This document shows positions 32,275 to 40,678 of a stretch of DNA of 58,348 nt, piece by piece. The position numbers and the translations under genes are program-made. The stretch is from Lujinxingiaceae bacterium (lineage in GTDB: Bacteria > Myxococcota_A > Bradymonadia > Bradymonadales > Bradymonadaceae), in contig JACCWM010000092.1 of assembly GCA_013697635.1 (NCBI GenBank), positions 1 through 58,348 on the forward strand, written 5' to 3'. The first letter of the stretch is position 1. Each line of letters starts with the position of its first letter. The notes beneath the pieces are model-generated. The model had not been told where the DNA came from. It searched no databases and saw only the letters and a list, made by a program, of their open reading frames with translations.

Positions 32275-34788
32275 TTATATCGAACGCCGGGAGACTTCTT
32301 CGCGATCGGTGATGTCGAAGAAGGTGATCACCACGCCGTCGATGCGGTCGTCGATCGTTCGATAGGGCAACAAGCGCATGATGAACCACTTGCCCTCGTC
32401 CGATCGCACGGTGCGCTCAATGGCGCGCAGATCTTTGAGCACCGCGCGCGCGTCGTCGATCATACCGTTGTATTCCAGCCGGTGCGTGATGTGATCGAAG
32501 GGCCGGCCCAGATCGACGCTGAGCAGGTTGAAATAGCTCTGAATCGGGGCGGTGAAGCGGCGCAAGTTGAGCTTTCGGTCCAAAAATATCGTGCCGATAT
32601 TGGTCGCCGAGAGCAGGTTCTTCAAATCGTTGTTGACGTCGTCGAGCTCGGTGAGCTTGTGGCTGAGCTCCTCATTGACCGTGATCAACTCCTCGTTGGT
32701 CGACTGCAGCTCCTCCTTGCTGGTCTCGAGCTCTTCGCTTGTCGACTGCAACTCCTCGTTGATCGTGAGCAGCTCCTCGTTGGAGGTCTTGAGTTCCTCG
32801 GTGGTGGTCTCGTAGCGCTCGATCGTACGGTCTAGCGTGCGCCGGGTCTTCTCGTTCTCCTGCTCGAGGCGCTCGACGACGGCCTGCATCGAGGCGTCGG
32901 CGTCGGCAATCTCGATGGTCTCCTGGATGCTGAAGGGGGCGTTCTCCCCTTCCGGCTCGAAGATCACCATGGCGTACTCATGGCTACTCTCGTCGGGCGC
33001 GCCGACAGGCTGTACGTAGATTCTCACGCTATGAGGCTTGGCGCTCTCGGCGAGGTGAATCGGTGAGGTGGTCGTGTTTCCCTTTCGCTCAAAGGCGGTG
33101 CCCATCGCCGTGCGCAACCTCAGGCGTAGATCGGGGTGGGCCATATGAAGAATATCCGCCGTCAGATGACCCGGCGCCATGCGCAAATAGGGGGAGACGT
33201 CACCCACGATATGACAGATCGCGCCGGAGCGGTCGATCAGCACGCTGGCAGGCGCATAGCGCGCGGCCAACAGCTCGTTGTGCAGCCGATCGACCGTGGC
33301 GCTTTGCTGAAAGGCGAACCTGGAACTTTCCGCGTGCACCGGGTCCTGGGTCGAGCCCGAGCCGGTGATGTTGTTCAACGGCAACCTGCGCCGGCTCAAA
33401 GACTTCGGCCGGTAGAGGCGATGAGCGGAGCTTATCGTGGAAAAGTACTCTTTGGAGCTTCCGATAAATTCCGAGGCCCCCAGAAACAAGAAGCCCTCCG
33501 GGCGCACCGCGTAGTGGGCGATCTCCAGGACTTTGCGCTGGGCCTCGTCATCGAGATAGATCAACAAATTGCGACAACTCATCAGATGCTGGCGCCCAAA
33601 GGGCGGATCTTTGAGGATGTCGTGAACTGCAAAGAGGGTCCTGTCGCGCAATTCCTTGACCACGCGATAGTCTCCGCCCTCGGCCGTAAAGAACCGGCTG
33701 AGGCGCGCGCTGGAGATGTTGGCGCAGGCCGCCGCCGAGTAGACGCCGCGGCGCGCGCTCTCGACGGCGCGGGCATCGAGATCGGTGGCAAATATCTTGA
33801 AGTCGGCCACGACCTTGCGTCGCGACGCCTCTTCCCACAGCAGCATCGCGATCGTGTAGACCTCCTCGCCGGTCGAGCAGGCCGGTATCCAGACGCGGAT
33901 GGGCTCCTCATCCTCCTTGGCGTCGAAGAGTTTGACGATCAACTCATCTTGCAGCGCTTCAAAGGCCTCCGGATCGCGAAAAAAGGCTGTGACACCAATC
34001 AAGACCGCGTTGAAGAGCGCGCTGGCTTCGTTGCGATCGGAGCGCAGGCAACTGAGATAGGCCGCAAGATTTGGCTGCTGAAGGATCTGGCGGCGGCGAT
34101 CGATGCGCCGCGACATGGTCGCGCGCTTGTAGTGCGAGAAATCGTGGCCCGTCGAGCGGTGCAACTGAGCGATGATCCCGCGGTAGACAGCTTCGGACTC
34201 GGGCAGGTGGTCCTCACGGTCGTCTGCGGCTCTCTCGTGGCTGAAGTCGCCTGCGGCAAAGCTCACCAGCCGGCGCGCGATATCGCCAGCGGTCAGGATC
34301 AAATCAACCCGGCCGGTATCGATCGCGCACTGCGGCATCGAGGGGTATTCCGCATCCTCCGGAGCCTGGGCAAAGGTCAGGCCTCCGCGCTCCTTGATCG
34401 CGATCACGCCGTTGGAGCCGTCGCGTCGGGTGCCCGAGAGCACGACGCCTATCGCGCACTCGTGCAGATCTTCGGCCAGGGACTGAAAAAAGTGGTCGAC
34501 CGAGCTGATCGAGCGGCGATCCTCGGAGGGCTCGCTCAGATGCAGCATCCCAGCCTTGAGCGTGAGCGCGGCATTGGGCGGGATGATATAGACGTGGTTG
34601 GGCGCAAGTGAAGTCTTCTCTGTGAGCTCGATGACCACCATGCGCGTGAAGCGCTGCAAGATCGCCGCGAGGTTGCTCTCCTGGTTGGGCGCGAGATGCT
34701 GCACCACCACAAAGGCCATGCCTGTGTCGTCGCTTACAGCCTCGAAGAAATGCCTCAGCGCTGTCAGGCCGCCGGCCGACGCCCCCAA
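32275..34788 (-). CDS. CheB-CheR-PAS chemotaxis-type signalling hybrid
   Basis: An 837-residue fusion. The CheB methylesterase domain (1-180) has the catalytic triad Ser 4 in GASAGG, His 31 in VVQHL and Asp 123 in RRDGSNG; the CheR methyltransferase domain (about 195-460) has GVTAFFRDPEAF, ACSTGEEVYTIAML and SCRNLLIYL. A Glu-rich coiled coil (TSNEELLTINEELQSTSEEL, about 640-720) and a C-terminal PAS domain follow, with no kinase domain. Such hybrids tune sensor signalling beside histidine kinases, here the divergent one at 35188. The start is odd: the frame begins only at TTG 34788, while an ATG at 34798 is out of frame by one base in a G5 run; removing one G gives MLWVGASAGGL, the normal family start. 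Confidence 0.9.
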   Translation of the reverse strand: MGASAGGLTALRHFFEAVSDDTGMAFVVVQHLAPNQESNLAAILQRFTRMVVIELTEKTSLAPNHVYIIPPNAALTLKAGMLHLSEPSEDRRSISSVDHFFQSLAEDLHECAIGVVLSGTRRDGSNGVIAIKERGGLTFAQAPEDAEYPSMPQCAIDTGRVDLILTAGDIARRLVSFAAGDFSHERAADDREDHLPESEAVYRGIIAQLHRSTGHDFSHYKRATMSRRIDRRRQILQQPNLAAYLSCLRSDRNEASALFNAVLIGVTAFFRDPEAFEALQDELIVKLFDAKEDEEPIRVWIPACSTGEEVYTIAMLLWEEASRRKVVADFKIFATDLDARAVESARRGVYSAAACANISSARLSRFFTAEGGDYRVVKELRDRTLFAVHDILKDPPFGRQHLMSCRNLLIYLDDEAQRKVLEIAHYAVRPEGFLFLGASEFIGSSKEYFSTISSAHRLYRPKSLSRRRLPLNNITGSGSTQDPVHAESSRFAFQQSATVDRLHNELLAARYAPASVLIDRSGAICHIVGDVSPYLRMAPGHLTADILHMAHPDLRLRLRTAMGTAFERKGNTTTSPIHLAESAKPHSVRIYVQPVGAPDESSHEYAMVIFEPEGENAPFSIQETIEIADADASMQAVVERLEQENEKTRRTLDRTIERYETTTEELKTSNEELLTINEELQSTSEELETSKEELQSTNEELITVNEELSHKLTELDDVNNDLKNLLSATNIGTIFLDRKLNLRRFTAPIQSYFNLLSVDLGRPFDHITHRLEYNGMIDDARAVLKDLRAIERTVRSDEGKWFIMRLLPYRTIDDRIDGVVITFFDITDREEVSRRSI

Positions 34789-34798
34789 CCCACAACAT

Positions 34799-35187
34799 GA
34801 AAGCCCAAAGACGTGGTCGGCAAGCGCGTACCTGAACTCGAGGTTACGCCACTTTCTGGTGACATCGGCTTCTTTCCCAAAAGATCGTTTGTGAAAACTC
34901 TTTACTCAGGATGTGACCTGAAAACGTACACCTCGCTGGCGCGCTTTGCAAAGATTGATCACCCTTTGCCGGAGCTTGCCCCAACGCGTGATCTGCCGCA
35001 AAAAGAAAAACTTCGAGGTCGCCCAAATTCCAGAGATCGACCAATTGCCGCAAGACCGTGCGTCTGTGCGCGCGAAGAAAGAGTTCGAGCGATTCATGTG
35101 TTTTGTTCGAGCTTGGGTGGTCTAGAGCGGACCAAAAATGCGGCCGGTAGACACTTGACCACACAACTGCCACTCTGACATTGGACC
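34799..35187. other. Divergent intergenic region, 389 bp, one short open frame
   Basis: Lower-GC region between the CheB-CheR gene and the histidine kinase gene; it must hold both promoters, but I see no convincing -35/-10 pair. A plus-strand frame from 34922 to 35125 reads protein-like near its end (KNFEVAQIPEIDQLPQDR, then KKEFERFMCFVRAWVV and stop) but has no start codon or ribosome site until very late. It could be a gene fragment; I do not call a gene. Confidence 0.4.
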
Positions 35188-37719
35188 ATGATAACGTTGA
35201 CTACAAAAGCCGGGGCCCGGGCAAAACCAAGCCTCGATGACGCTTTTCGTGCGCGCGTGGTGTTGCTCTTCTCGTGCATGCTCGCCATTTGGGCGCCGAT
35301 TTACTCCGCAATCATGTACGGATTGGCGGCCAATTGGGCGGTGGTCGCCTCCACAATGCTCTGCATGGTCTTGGTCGGGATCAGCCCGCTGCTGCTGCGC
35401 TGGGGCGCATCGTTTTTGGTCGTTGGCAACTGGCTGGCGTTCAACGTCTACTGGGAGATGCTCTTTGTCGGCGGCTATGCCGGCTTTGGTACGGCGCCGT
35501 TTTTGTGGCTGGCCGTGGTTCCGATGATCGCCCTGGTGATCGCCGGGGCGCGCTCGGCGCTCGGCTGGTTGGGCGTCAACCTGGTCAGCACGGCCCTCTA
35601 CTATCGCTATCTGTACCACGGCGGGGCCGACGCGCTGATCTTGTCGCCCGAGGGCGCTCTGATCTTCGAGGGCACCGTGGTCGGTGGCCTGTTTATCCTG
35701 GTGGTCTTGCTCTCCTTGTCCTTTGAGACCGCCAAGAACACGGCCATGGCCCAGCTCAAGGCCAGCGAGGAGTGGGGTCGCACAATCGTCGAGAAGGCCG
35801 CCGACGCGATCTTGACCGTTGATGGCGAGGGCCTGATTTGCTCGGCGAACGAGGCCTCGACCACGATGTTTGGCTACGATCGACGCACGCTCGAGGGCCG
35901 GCCCTTCGATCTGCTCGTGGCTGCCGTCGGCCAGATGCCGCCGCTCGTGACCGCCGAACGAGAGATTCCATTTGCTGGCTTCGATCCCGTGGCCGGCCCG
36001 ATCAATAAGAGGGACGCGCTTCGCGCCTGGGCTGGCAGCAGCTTCGAAGCCGAAGGCACACGCGCCAACGGTCAGCGCATCGCCGTCGAGATCGCGATCG
36101 ACCGGCTCGAGATGAACATGCAGGAGCGCTTTGTGGTGGTGCTTCGCGATCTCACCTACCGCAAGAAGGTCGAGGCCCAGAGCAAGATCGCGCTTCAACA
36201 AACCAAGGAGAGCTTTCGGGCGCTGATCGAGAATCTGCCCAACGGCGTCATCGTTCACCGCCAGGCCGAGATCCAATATCTCAACCCGGCCGCCAGTCGC
36301 ATGCTTCGCTGCGAGGATTGGACAGATCTGGTCGGCAGCCAGATCACCGATTTGATTCCCCCCGACGAGCTCGACCGATTCGCCGCCCATGTCAGCCAGG
36401 TCAGCGCCAGCACGGAGTTGGTCTCACTCAACGAGCACCACTTCCAAACCCTCGGCCATGAAAAGATCCCCGTCGAGAGCACCACCTTCCGGGCGATGTT
36501 TCAAAACGAGAGCGCCTTGATCTCGATCGTGCGCGACCTCACGGAGAGCCGCATGATGCGCATGACGATGATGCAGATGGAGCGCATGAGCGCCGTAGGC
36601 ACGCTCGCCGCCGGCGTCGCCCACGAGATCAACAACCCGCTGACCTTTGTCAGCGTCAACTTGGAGTTCATCGCCCACGCGCTCCAAGAGCTGCTGACGG
36701 CCGGCGAGCAGGCAACCACGGTCAATGCAGGCGAAGACTTGCAGGATTGGAGTGACGCCCTCGACGATGCCCGCGATGGTGCCGAGCGCATTCGCAAGAT
36801 TGTCTCCGATCTGCTCACCTACTCCCAACAAAACGAGGCCAAGGCCGAGCCCATCGACGTTGAGAAGGTCATCGAGACCACGATCAACATCGCCTGGAGC
36901 GAGATCAAGCACCGCGCACGGCTGGTGCGCGACTTCGAGCCCGTCGAGCCCGTGCTCGGCGAGTCTTCCAGCCTGGGACAGGTGGTGCTGAACTTGCTGA
37001 TCAACGCTGCCCACGCGATCCCCGAGACCCACGACGACGAACAGGAGATCCGCATAGGGCTTCGCCAGATCGACGAACAGGTGATCATCACCATCAGCGA
37101 CACGGGCACCGGTATCCCCGACCACATATTGCCCCAGATCTTCGACCCGTTTTTTACCACCAAGAGCAACAACAAGGGTACCGGCCTGGGCCTGGCGATC
37201 TGTCGCAATATCGTCAATAAATTGAACGGCCAACTGACGGTGGAGACTCAACTCGATAAGGGTACGACCTTTACTGTGACCCTGCCCATCACCCAATCGC
37301 GCACGAGCTTGGCCTCAACAGCAGCGCTCAAGGACGATGCCCAATTGACCTGGAGACCACGCGTTCTGATCATCGATGATGAACGCCTCGTGCGCTTGGC
37401 CATTCGCCGCCAGCTCACCAAAGACTTTGAGATCGACGACGTACCAAGCCCCAACGAGGCGTTCGCCCTGCTCGCCCAAGGTGCGCACTTCGACATCATT
37501 TTGTGCGATATGATGATGCCCGAGGACAGCGGTATCGAGTTCTTCGAGCGTCTGAAAATCAATCGCCCCGAGCTCGCCGACCGCGTGATCTTCATCACCG
37601 GCGGCGCCATGAGCGAGCACTCGGCGAAATTCTTGGAGACCACCGACGCCCCCGTACTCAACAAACCCTTTGATACCAGGGAGTTGCACAACCAGATCCA
37701 CATCCTACTCAAGCTCTGA
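35188..37719 (+). CDS. Hybrid sensor histidine kinase (membrane-PAS-PAS-HK-REC)
   Basis: An 843-residue hybrid kinase. The first about 185 residues carry roughly six membrane helices ([57 protein letters not shown]). Two PAS domains follow ([40 protein letters not shown]). The dimerisation domain has phospho-acceptor His 479 in GVAHEINNP, the ATPase domain has [11 protein letters not shown] and [20 protein letters not shown], and a C-terminal receiver has Asp 774 in LCDMMMPED and the Lys in LNKPFD. The phosphate is thus passed within the protein. Divergent from the CheB-CheR-PAS gene, so they may share a pathway. Ligand unknown. Confidence 0.93.
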   Translation: MITLTTKAGARAKPSLDDAFRARVVLLFSCMLAIWAPIYSAIMYGLAANWAVVASTMLCMVLVGISPLLLRWGASFLVVGNWLAFNVYWEMLFVGGYAGFGTAPFLWLAVVPMIALVIAGARSALGWLGVNLVSTALYYRYLYHGGADALILSPEGALIFEGTVVGGLFILVVLLSLSFETAKNTAMAQLKASEEWGRTIVEKAADAILTVDGEGLICSANEASTTMFGYDRRTLEGRPFDLLVAAVGQMPPLVTAEREIPFAGFDPVAGPINKRDALRAWAGSSFEAEGTRANGQRIAVEIAIDRLEMNMQERFVVVLRDLTYRKKVEAQSKIALQQTKESFRALIENLPNGVIVHRQAEIQYLNPAASRMLRCEDWTDLVGSQITDLIPPDELDRFAAHVSQVSASTELVSLNEHHFQTLGHEKIPVESTTFRAMFQNESALISIVRDLTESRMMRMTMMQMERMSAVGTLAAGVAHEINNPLTFVSVNLEFIAHALQELLTAGEQATTVNAGEDLQDWSDALDDARDGAERIRKIVSDLLTYSQQNEAKAEPIDVEKVIETTINIAWSEIKHRARLVRDFEPVEPVLGESSSLGQVVLNLLINAAHAIPETHDDEQEIRIGLRQIDEQVIITISDTGTGIPDHILPQIFDPFFTTKSNNKGTGLGLAICRNIVNKLNGQLTVETQLDKGTTFTVTLPITQSRTSLASTAALKDDAQLTWRPRVLIIDDERLVRLAIRRQLTKDFEIDDVPSPNEAFALLAQGAHFDIILCDMMMPEDSGIEFFERLKINRPELADRVIFITGGAMSEHSAKFLETTDAPVLNKPFDTRELHNQIHILLKL

Positions 37720-37729
37720 TCGACGCACT

Positions 37730-38749
37730 CTACTCGGCGGTTGAAGCCGTCGCGTTGGGGATGGCAAAGCCTGTGCCGATCGTGAGCGAGTGCACCGCAG
37801 CGGTGTTTCGTCCCCAGGCGGTGTAGCCGTAGTTGACGGCCAGCTCGATGGTGCCTAGCCGAATCAGCGCACCGCCTTCGAGCGTGAGCTGGTCGGAGTC
37901 CAGACGAAGCGGCACGGCGCGCACGTTGGCCAGGCTAAACTGAGAGCGCGCGACCGCGGGATCGACGGCGACCATTGTCACCCCGATCTGCTCGCCCTCG
38001 GTGAGCGTGTAATGTCCGCGGGCGCCAGCGAAGACCACCAGATTTGAGCCCAGAGGCTGGCCGATCTTCGCACCGGCCACGGCCTGGTGGCCCGGCGAGC
38101 CAAAGCGCAGCCGCAATCCCATGTCAAGGCGTGCAAAGCCGCCTGTGGCCGGCACGTAGGCTCCAACGAGCAGGCTCTGCGTCAAATCCGTCTGGCCATC
38201 GCCCATCGTCGCCTGACCACGCACCTCGCCGGTCATCTCATCGAAGGTGCCCTGGGGTTGCTCGTAGCCGGTGGGCAGCTTGATGCTCGTCTCACTCGTG
38301 ATCATCACCAGGCCACGACGCAGGTTATAGCGGCCGTGGAAATGAAAGTCTCCCGCCCCCAAGCGCACCGTATTGAAGTCGATGATCGAGTCGTTCCAGG
38401 CGCTGAGCGCGCTGCCTTCGTCGGGGCCCCCAAGGATCAAGGGCAACGCCTGATACGTGACCTGCTTGAAAACTAGATCGACGGCCCCCTCAAAGCGTGG
38501 CGTAAAGCCGTAGCGCGAGCCGATGTGCATGGTGTGCGAGAGAAACTGACCCTCGAGCGGAAAGTCCTGATACGTCCCATCGGCCAGATACTCGCTGGTC
38601 GCGCCTTGATACGTGTAGTTAAAGCCGATGACGAGCTCGTCTTGAGGCAAGGTCCAGGGTGATGCGCTCGCAGGCGCTGCGTGGGCCAAGACCGCGAGTG
38701 CGACGCCAGCGGCAAAGAGTTGGGACAGGGAGCGCGAACACATGAGCAT
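37730..38749 (-). CDS. Outer-membrane beta-barrel protein, putative
   Basis: A 339-residue exported protein with a signal peptide (LFAAGVALAVLAHAAPASAS). The mature part alternates polar and hydrophobic residues in short strands ending in aromatic residues (LVIGFNYTYQG, FTPRFEGAVDLVF, DFHFHGRYNLRRGLVMITSE, IELAVNYGYTAWG), which suggests a beta-barrel resembling phenol-degradation meta-pathway (MetA-like) barrel proteins. It is 15 bases downstream of the Ser/Thr kinase gene, so probably its operon partner, and ends 10 bases from the converging kinase gene at 37719. Transport role is an inference. Confidence 0.72.
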   Translation of the reverse strand: MLMCSRSLSQLFAAGVALAVLAHAAPASASPWTLPQDELVIGFNYTYQGATSEYLADGTYQDFPLEGQFLSHTMHIGSRYGFTPRFEGAVDLVFKQVTYQALPLILGGPDEGSALSAWNDSIIDFNTVRLGAGDFHFHGRYNLRRGLVMITSETSIKLPTGYEQPQGTFDEMTGEVRGQATMGDGQTDLTQSLLVGAYVPATGGFARLDMGLRLRFGSPGHQAVAGAKIGQPLGSNLVVFAGARGHYTLTEGEQIGVTMVAVDPAVARSQFSLANVRAVPLRLDSDQLTLEGGALIRLGTIELAVNYGYTAWGRNTAAVHSLTIGTGFAIPNATASTAE

Positions 38750-38764
38750 GGGAACTTCGTCTCA

Positions 38765-40369
38765 TCAGAAGAATCGGGGGATCGCTGGCTCGGTTTTCTT
38801 TTCAGGCTTGGGCTCAACCGTGGGAGCCTTCTTCACCGGCTCCTCTTTGGGCTCTTCGACAACCACCTTCTTGGTGGACACCACGGCGGTTTCCGGCTTG
38901 GGTTCGACGGCCAACCGCTCCACGGGTTTCTCCGCCACAGGTGCCACATCGGCAACATGGGTGGGCTCGATCGGCTTTTCGGCAGGTTTTTCGGCAGGTT
39001 TTTCGACAGGCCCCGCGGCCTGTGGCCTCTCGGCGCGCGACTTTGCGCGTTCGCTGAGCGGCCTGGCCACGGGCTGAGCGCTCGCGTTCTCAAGCGCGAC
39101 GCCGACATCTGGGACAGCTTCGCCGCTTTGCTCGACGGGCTCGACGGGCTCAGCGACCTCAACAAGCGCCTCTTCAGCCGCCACGACCTCAGCCGCCACG
39201 ACCTCAGCCGCCACGACCTCGGCCGGCACAGCCGCAGCCTCGAACTGCTCAGCGAGGCCGGGAGACTCGGCATCAGGGCTCCACGCGATATAGGCCACAA
39301 GGGCTACCGCAGCCACGATCGCCACCACGATGGCGCCCAGCACTAAGATCAAACTCTTGGGCGCTGCTGCAACCTCCAGACCCGCCTGCGGCGAGAGCGT
39401 TTGCGCCACCACCAGCTGTGACCCTATCAGCGCCGGCCGAGAGCGGTGGCGCTCGGCGCGCAGCGCGGCAAGTGGCCCCGAGGAGTTGCCCATCATGGCC
39501 AGCGGCGCCGCGTCAGGGAGCTGCTCGTAGACATCGATCAGGCTCGCAAGCAGCGCACGCGTCGAGGGACGCGCCTGTGGATCTTTGACCAGACAGGCTC
39601 GGATCGTCTCACAAAGCTTTGCCGGCAGCCCCGCAATGCGCTCCTCGAGACCGATGATCTTGTTCTCGTAGATGTGAGCCCAGGGTGCTTTCTCGTTGAG
39701 CTCGAAGGGAAACTCACGGGTGAGGATCATGTAAAACGTCACGGCCAACTGATAAACATCGGTCGCCTCGCTGGGCCCCGGACCGAGCAGTTGCTCCGGT
39801 GCCATATAAGCCGGCGTACCGCGCGCCTGCGTGCCCTTTTGCATGACTTGATCGAGCGAGCGCGCCAGCCCAAAATCGATGAGCTTGATCGCCCCGTCGG
39901 GCTTGAGCATAGCGTTAGCCGGCTTGATGTCGCGGTGAATCACACCCTGATCGTGCAAGTAGGCGATGCCCTCGGTCATCTGAATGGCCACCGACAACGC
40001 CGTGATCAAATCGAGCGGCTCCCGAGCGAGCAGCTCGTCGAGGTTTTGGCCCTCCACGAGCTCCGAGATCAGCACATCTTGCTCACCCTCGGTCGTAACA
40101 TCGAAGATCGCCACAAGATTAGGATGCGAGAGCGTCGCGAGCTGGCGGCCCTCCTCAATGAACAAATCGCGCGCCTCGGCATTGGAGCGAAGCGTCTCAC
40201 TGAGCGTCTTGATCGCGACCAGCCGTCCCAGCCGCTCGTCGCGCGCCCGGTAGACAACGCCCATTCCCCCGCGGCCAAGCTCGCTCAGAAGCCGGTAGCG
40301 GCCACCGATCATTCCCAGCTCCGGTGCCGCTACTTTATCTTGGGTTGTGTCAGCCGAAGCATCAGTCAT
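38765..40369 (-). CDS. Transmembrane Ser/Thr protein kinase (Hanks type)
   Basis: A 534-residue eukaryotic-like kinase. Kinase domain at 24-280: GRGGMG (32-37), Lys 54 in VAIK, HRDIKPAN (145-152), DFG (165-167), APEQ. A single membrane helix (about 345-367, ILVLGAIVVAIVAAVALVAY) leads to an extracytoplasmic tail of about 165 residues that is Ala/Glu/Pro/Val-rich with repeats (VVAAEVVAAE; VEKPAEKPAEKP), with no PASTA domain. The repetitive tail may span the periplasm or bind peptidoglycan (inference). Co-transcribed with a beta-barrel gene. Upstream lies a strong inverted repeat at 40418-40446 shared with the divergent RND gene. Confidence 0.92.
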   Translation of the reverse strand: MTDASADTTQDKVAAPELGMIGGRYRLLSELGRGGMGVVYRARDERLGRLVAIKTLSETLRSNAEARDLFIEEGRQLATLSHPNLVAIFDVTTEGEQDVLISELVEGQNLDELLAREPLDLITALSVAIQMTEGIAYLHDQGVIHRDIKPANAMLKPDGAIKLIDFGLARSLDQVMQKGTQARGTPAYMAPEQLLGPGPSEATDVYQLAVTFYMILTREFPFELNEKAPWAHIYENKIIGLEERIAGLPAKLCETIRACLVKDPQARPSTRALLASLIDVYEQLPDAAPLAMMGNSSGPLAALRAERHRSRPALIGSQLVVAQTLSPQAGLEVAAAPKSLILVLGAIVVAIVAAVALVAYIAWSPDAESPGLAEQFEAAAVPAEVVAAEVVAAEVVAAEEALVEVAEPVEPVEQSGEAVPDVGVALENASAQPVARPLSERAKSRAERPQAAGPVEKPAEKPAEKPIEPTHVADVAPVAEKPVERLAVEPKPETAVVSTKKVVVEEPKEEPVKKAPTVEPKPEKKTEPAIPRFF

Positions 40370-40417
40370 GGAAAGAGTATCTCAGCGAACCGATCAAGGA
40401 ACAAATTAAACCTGTCC

Positions 40418-40446
40418 AACAAGATGCCGACAATCGACATCTTGTT
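40418..40446. promoter_or_regulatory. Inverted repeat in divergent promoter region (40370-40678)
   Basis: AACAAGATG (40418-40426) and CATCTTGTT (40438-40446), perfect 9-bp arms around an 11-base centre. It lies 49 bases upstream of the kinase start, within the 309-base gap shared with the RND gene. Either an operator or an RNA hairpin. The rest of this gap holds only short frames without ribosome sites. Confidence 0.45.
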
Positions 40447-40678
40447 TCAAAAGAGTGCAACGCCACAAGACCACGAGGATCAAAAGCAGCGGGCAATACG
40501 ATCGTCATCTGCTCGGTTTGTCTATCCATGGGCAGCCTCCTTGCTCAAATCACCGCGGACTTGCACGTGGCTTTAAACCAACGGCCAAGAATGCTATCGA
40601 CCAGAGCATGGGCATCGCTTCATGCAAGCCGAGAATAGCCCGGTCTTTGATGTACCGACACTTTGAGAAAATTTGACG

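Noticed and set aside
34922-35125. Plus-strand open frame upstream of the hybrid kinase
   Set aside because: Protein-like at its end, but lacks a start codon and ribosome site over most of its length; kept only as a note.
40370-40678. Short plus-strand frames between the kinase and RND genes
   Set aside because: No ribosome sites and no conserved protein pattern; one runs into the RND start in another frame.
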